Source: an uncultured Lachnospiraceae bacterium
GTDB taxonomy: Bacteria; Bacillota; Clostridia; Lachnospirales; Lachnospiraceae
Direction of reading: 5' to 3'
Assembly: GCA_947571775.1 (NCBI GenBank)
Contig: CANOZK010000011.1
Span: forward strand, 1 to 64,000
DNA length: 64,000 bases
Below, in pieces: positions 62,783 through 64,000 of this stretch (its first letter is position 1; each line of letters starts with the position of its first letter). The notes under the pieces are model-generated. The model did not search any database and had not been told where the DNA came from. It saw nothing but the letters and a program-made list of their open reading frames with translations. A program made the translations under genes and the position numbers.

Positions 62783-64000
62783 TTGAGAAGTGAGAAAGGA
62801 ATTTTACGAAAACGAGTGGTTAAGCACATCGGTCTGTTTCTATGCCTAGTGCTTGCACTATCCAACTTGCAAATCATGCAGGTGGCAGCGGCGGTGGCCG
62901 TTCCCGGACAGCATTACCTGACACCGTATCAGACAACAGGTTACAGTATGTATGATAACGATGAACTGCATTCTTTTACTATGATGGGAATACAGTATTA
63001 TCAGGGGGTGCTGGGAAATAATACATATAACGAAAAGATAGCGTTGTATAATCTGGATGGAGATTTTACCTCTGTTTCTTTTGAGGTGTGTCATTTGGAT
63101 GACACAAGAACTGATGCAACTGAACTAAATGTGTATACAGACAATAATTTAGTGAGGACGATCAAGCTGACTGGAGACATGACAACACAGAAAGTTACGA
63201 TTGATACGACAAATATCCAACAACTGAAATTTTCGGGCACTTCCGGCTGGGGTCGCTACGGCATTGCAAACGTCATCGGTCAGGGAGGACATGTGTATGA
63301 ATCCGAAGTGACAAAAATCGCTACGGTAAAGCAGTCTGGCATCCGAACATATACCTGTAAATACTGTGAACACGAATATGAGGAGACAATTGACGCACGG
63401 GTAGACTGCGTTCCGCTGTTGCAACCGTACCAGAAGTCAAGTGTAGGGATTTATGTCAATGATGAAAAATCTTATTTTAATGTGATGGGGAAACGGTATT
63501 ATGACGGAATCGTTGCGAATAATACATACAATTTAAAAGAAGCGCTGTTTAATCTTTCCCAGAAGTATTCAGCAGTATCCTTTACAGTGGGACATTTAGA
63601 CGGGGCAAGATGGGATGGTGCCACATTATATGTTTATTCCGACGGCATTCAACAAAAGGAAATTGCCCTGAATGGTGATATGATCAATGAAACTGTCACG
63701 GTAAACACGCAGGGTGTGACACAGTTGAAGATTACTTTGGGATCCGGCTGGGGCCGTTATGCTATTTTTGACATGAATTATGTGACCAGTTTAAGACCGA
63801 CTCATATTTTTGAGGAGAAGGTGGACGAAGCCGGCGGTTTTATTACTTATACCTGCAAAAACTGCGGCGCGTACTATATGGAAGCGTACAATCCGGTGAT
63901 TGACGTGACAGGTATCGAATTGAATCCGACAGATCTGGAATTGACAGTCGGAGAGTCCAGCCAGTTGAATGCTGTTGTATCGCCAAGTAACGCAACAGAT
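62783..64000 (+). CDS. Secreted NPCBM/Ig-like surface protein, N-terminal part
   Basis: Open from TTG 62783 (GAGGAGGG upstream) to the window edge, 406 codons, 3' end missing. A signal peptide (HIGLFLCLVLALSNLQIMQV, then AAA) is followed by two similar NPCBM-type carbohydrate-binding modules, each with an MG.(R/Q)YY.G start, a VSF.V.HLD strand and an SGWGRY end (about 50-175 and 220-345). After each module comes a CxxC segment (TYTCKYCEHEYEE; TYTCKNCGAYYME). From about 375 a BIG2 Ig-like domain begins (VTGIELNPTDLELTVGESSQ). Probably a cell-surface glycan-binding protein or the non-catalytic part of a glycosidase. Confidence 0.8.
   Translation, partial: MRSEKGILRKRVVKHIGLFLCLVLALSNLQIMQVAAAVAVPGQHYLTPYQTTGYSMYDNDELHSFTMMGIQYYQGVLGNNTYNEKIALYNLDGDFTSVSFEVCHLDDTRTDATELNVYTDNNLVRTIKLTGDMTTQKVTIDTTNIQQLKFSGTSGWGRYGIANVIGQGGHVYESEVTKIATVKQSGIRTYTCKYCEHEYEETIDARVDCVPLLQPYQKSSVGIYVNDEKSYFNVMGKRYYDGIVANNTYNLKEALFNLSQKYSAVSFTVGHLDGARWDGATLYVYSDGIQQKEIALNGDMINETVTVNTQGVTQLKITLGSGWGRYAIFDMNYVTSLRPTHIFEEKVDEAGGFITYTCKNCGAYYMEAYNPVIDVTGIELNPTDLELTVGESSQLNAVVSPSNATD

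Overview
The window looks like the chromosome of a spore-forming, anaerobic Firmicute of the Lachnospiraceae type (Blautia/Dorea-like). The basis is a sporulation sigma-G gene, small clostridial ferredoxin and rubredoxin genes, a formate-tetrahydrofolate ligase under a ZTP riboswitch, a DHH-type c-di-AMP phosphodiesterase, AGGAGG ribosome binding sites, frequent TTG/GTG starts and large secreted proteins with clostridial domain types. Genus and species cannot be fixed from the sequence alone.

Layout. 1-6.5 kb: end of pnp, dut, a DUF1292 gene on the minus strand, exonuclease III, a GH13 protein that has lost its catalytic residues, DUF5662 and a PutP-type symporter. 6.8-10.1 kb: an iron-uptake operon (two feoA, feoB, a short Fur-like regulator, a Cys-rich FeoB-associated peptide) behind a consensus promoter and a Fur-box-like site. 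10.2-15.8 kb: a secreted nuclease, gdpP-rplI-dnaB and a MerR-like gene. 15.8-16.4 kb: ferredoxin and DUF1858 genes on the minus strand.

16.6-26 kb is the accessory region. A complete tyrosine recombinase lies between two perfect 32-bp inverted repeats, each built like a recombinase core site. This is a self-contained candidate invertible element of 1.44 kb with an outward promoter just inside its left end. It is followed by gene debris (a duplicated small membrane gene with one decayed copy, an HNH-repeat fragment), a secreted DUF4430-like protein, and a surface-protein gene of about 1,700 codons cut by three in-frame stops.

26-46 kb: riboswitch-fhs, a chemotaxis receptor, an Asn/Ser-rich small protein, rhodanese, an rRNA methyltransferase, cstA, a sulfate ABC operon, GH31 with a divergent AraC regulator, a broken toxin-antitoxin remnant, rubredoxin, nagB, DUF6774, sigG and an intact GH13_4 enzyme. 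46-64 kb: tRNA-Glu, a topoisomerase IV-like pair, DUF362, a SleB-type hydrolase, radA, degV, argS, larB-larC-rtcB-like, a secreted protein, tRNA-Gly, and the start of a large carbohydrate-binding surface protein cut by the window edge.

Two dispersed repeat families run through the intergenic spaces. One is a 150-190 bp two-hairpin element with four copies, two of them inverted around tRNA-Gly. The other is a short palindromic element with GTAAC...GTTAC ends, with five members.
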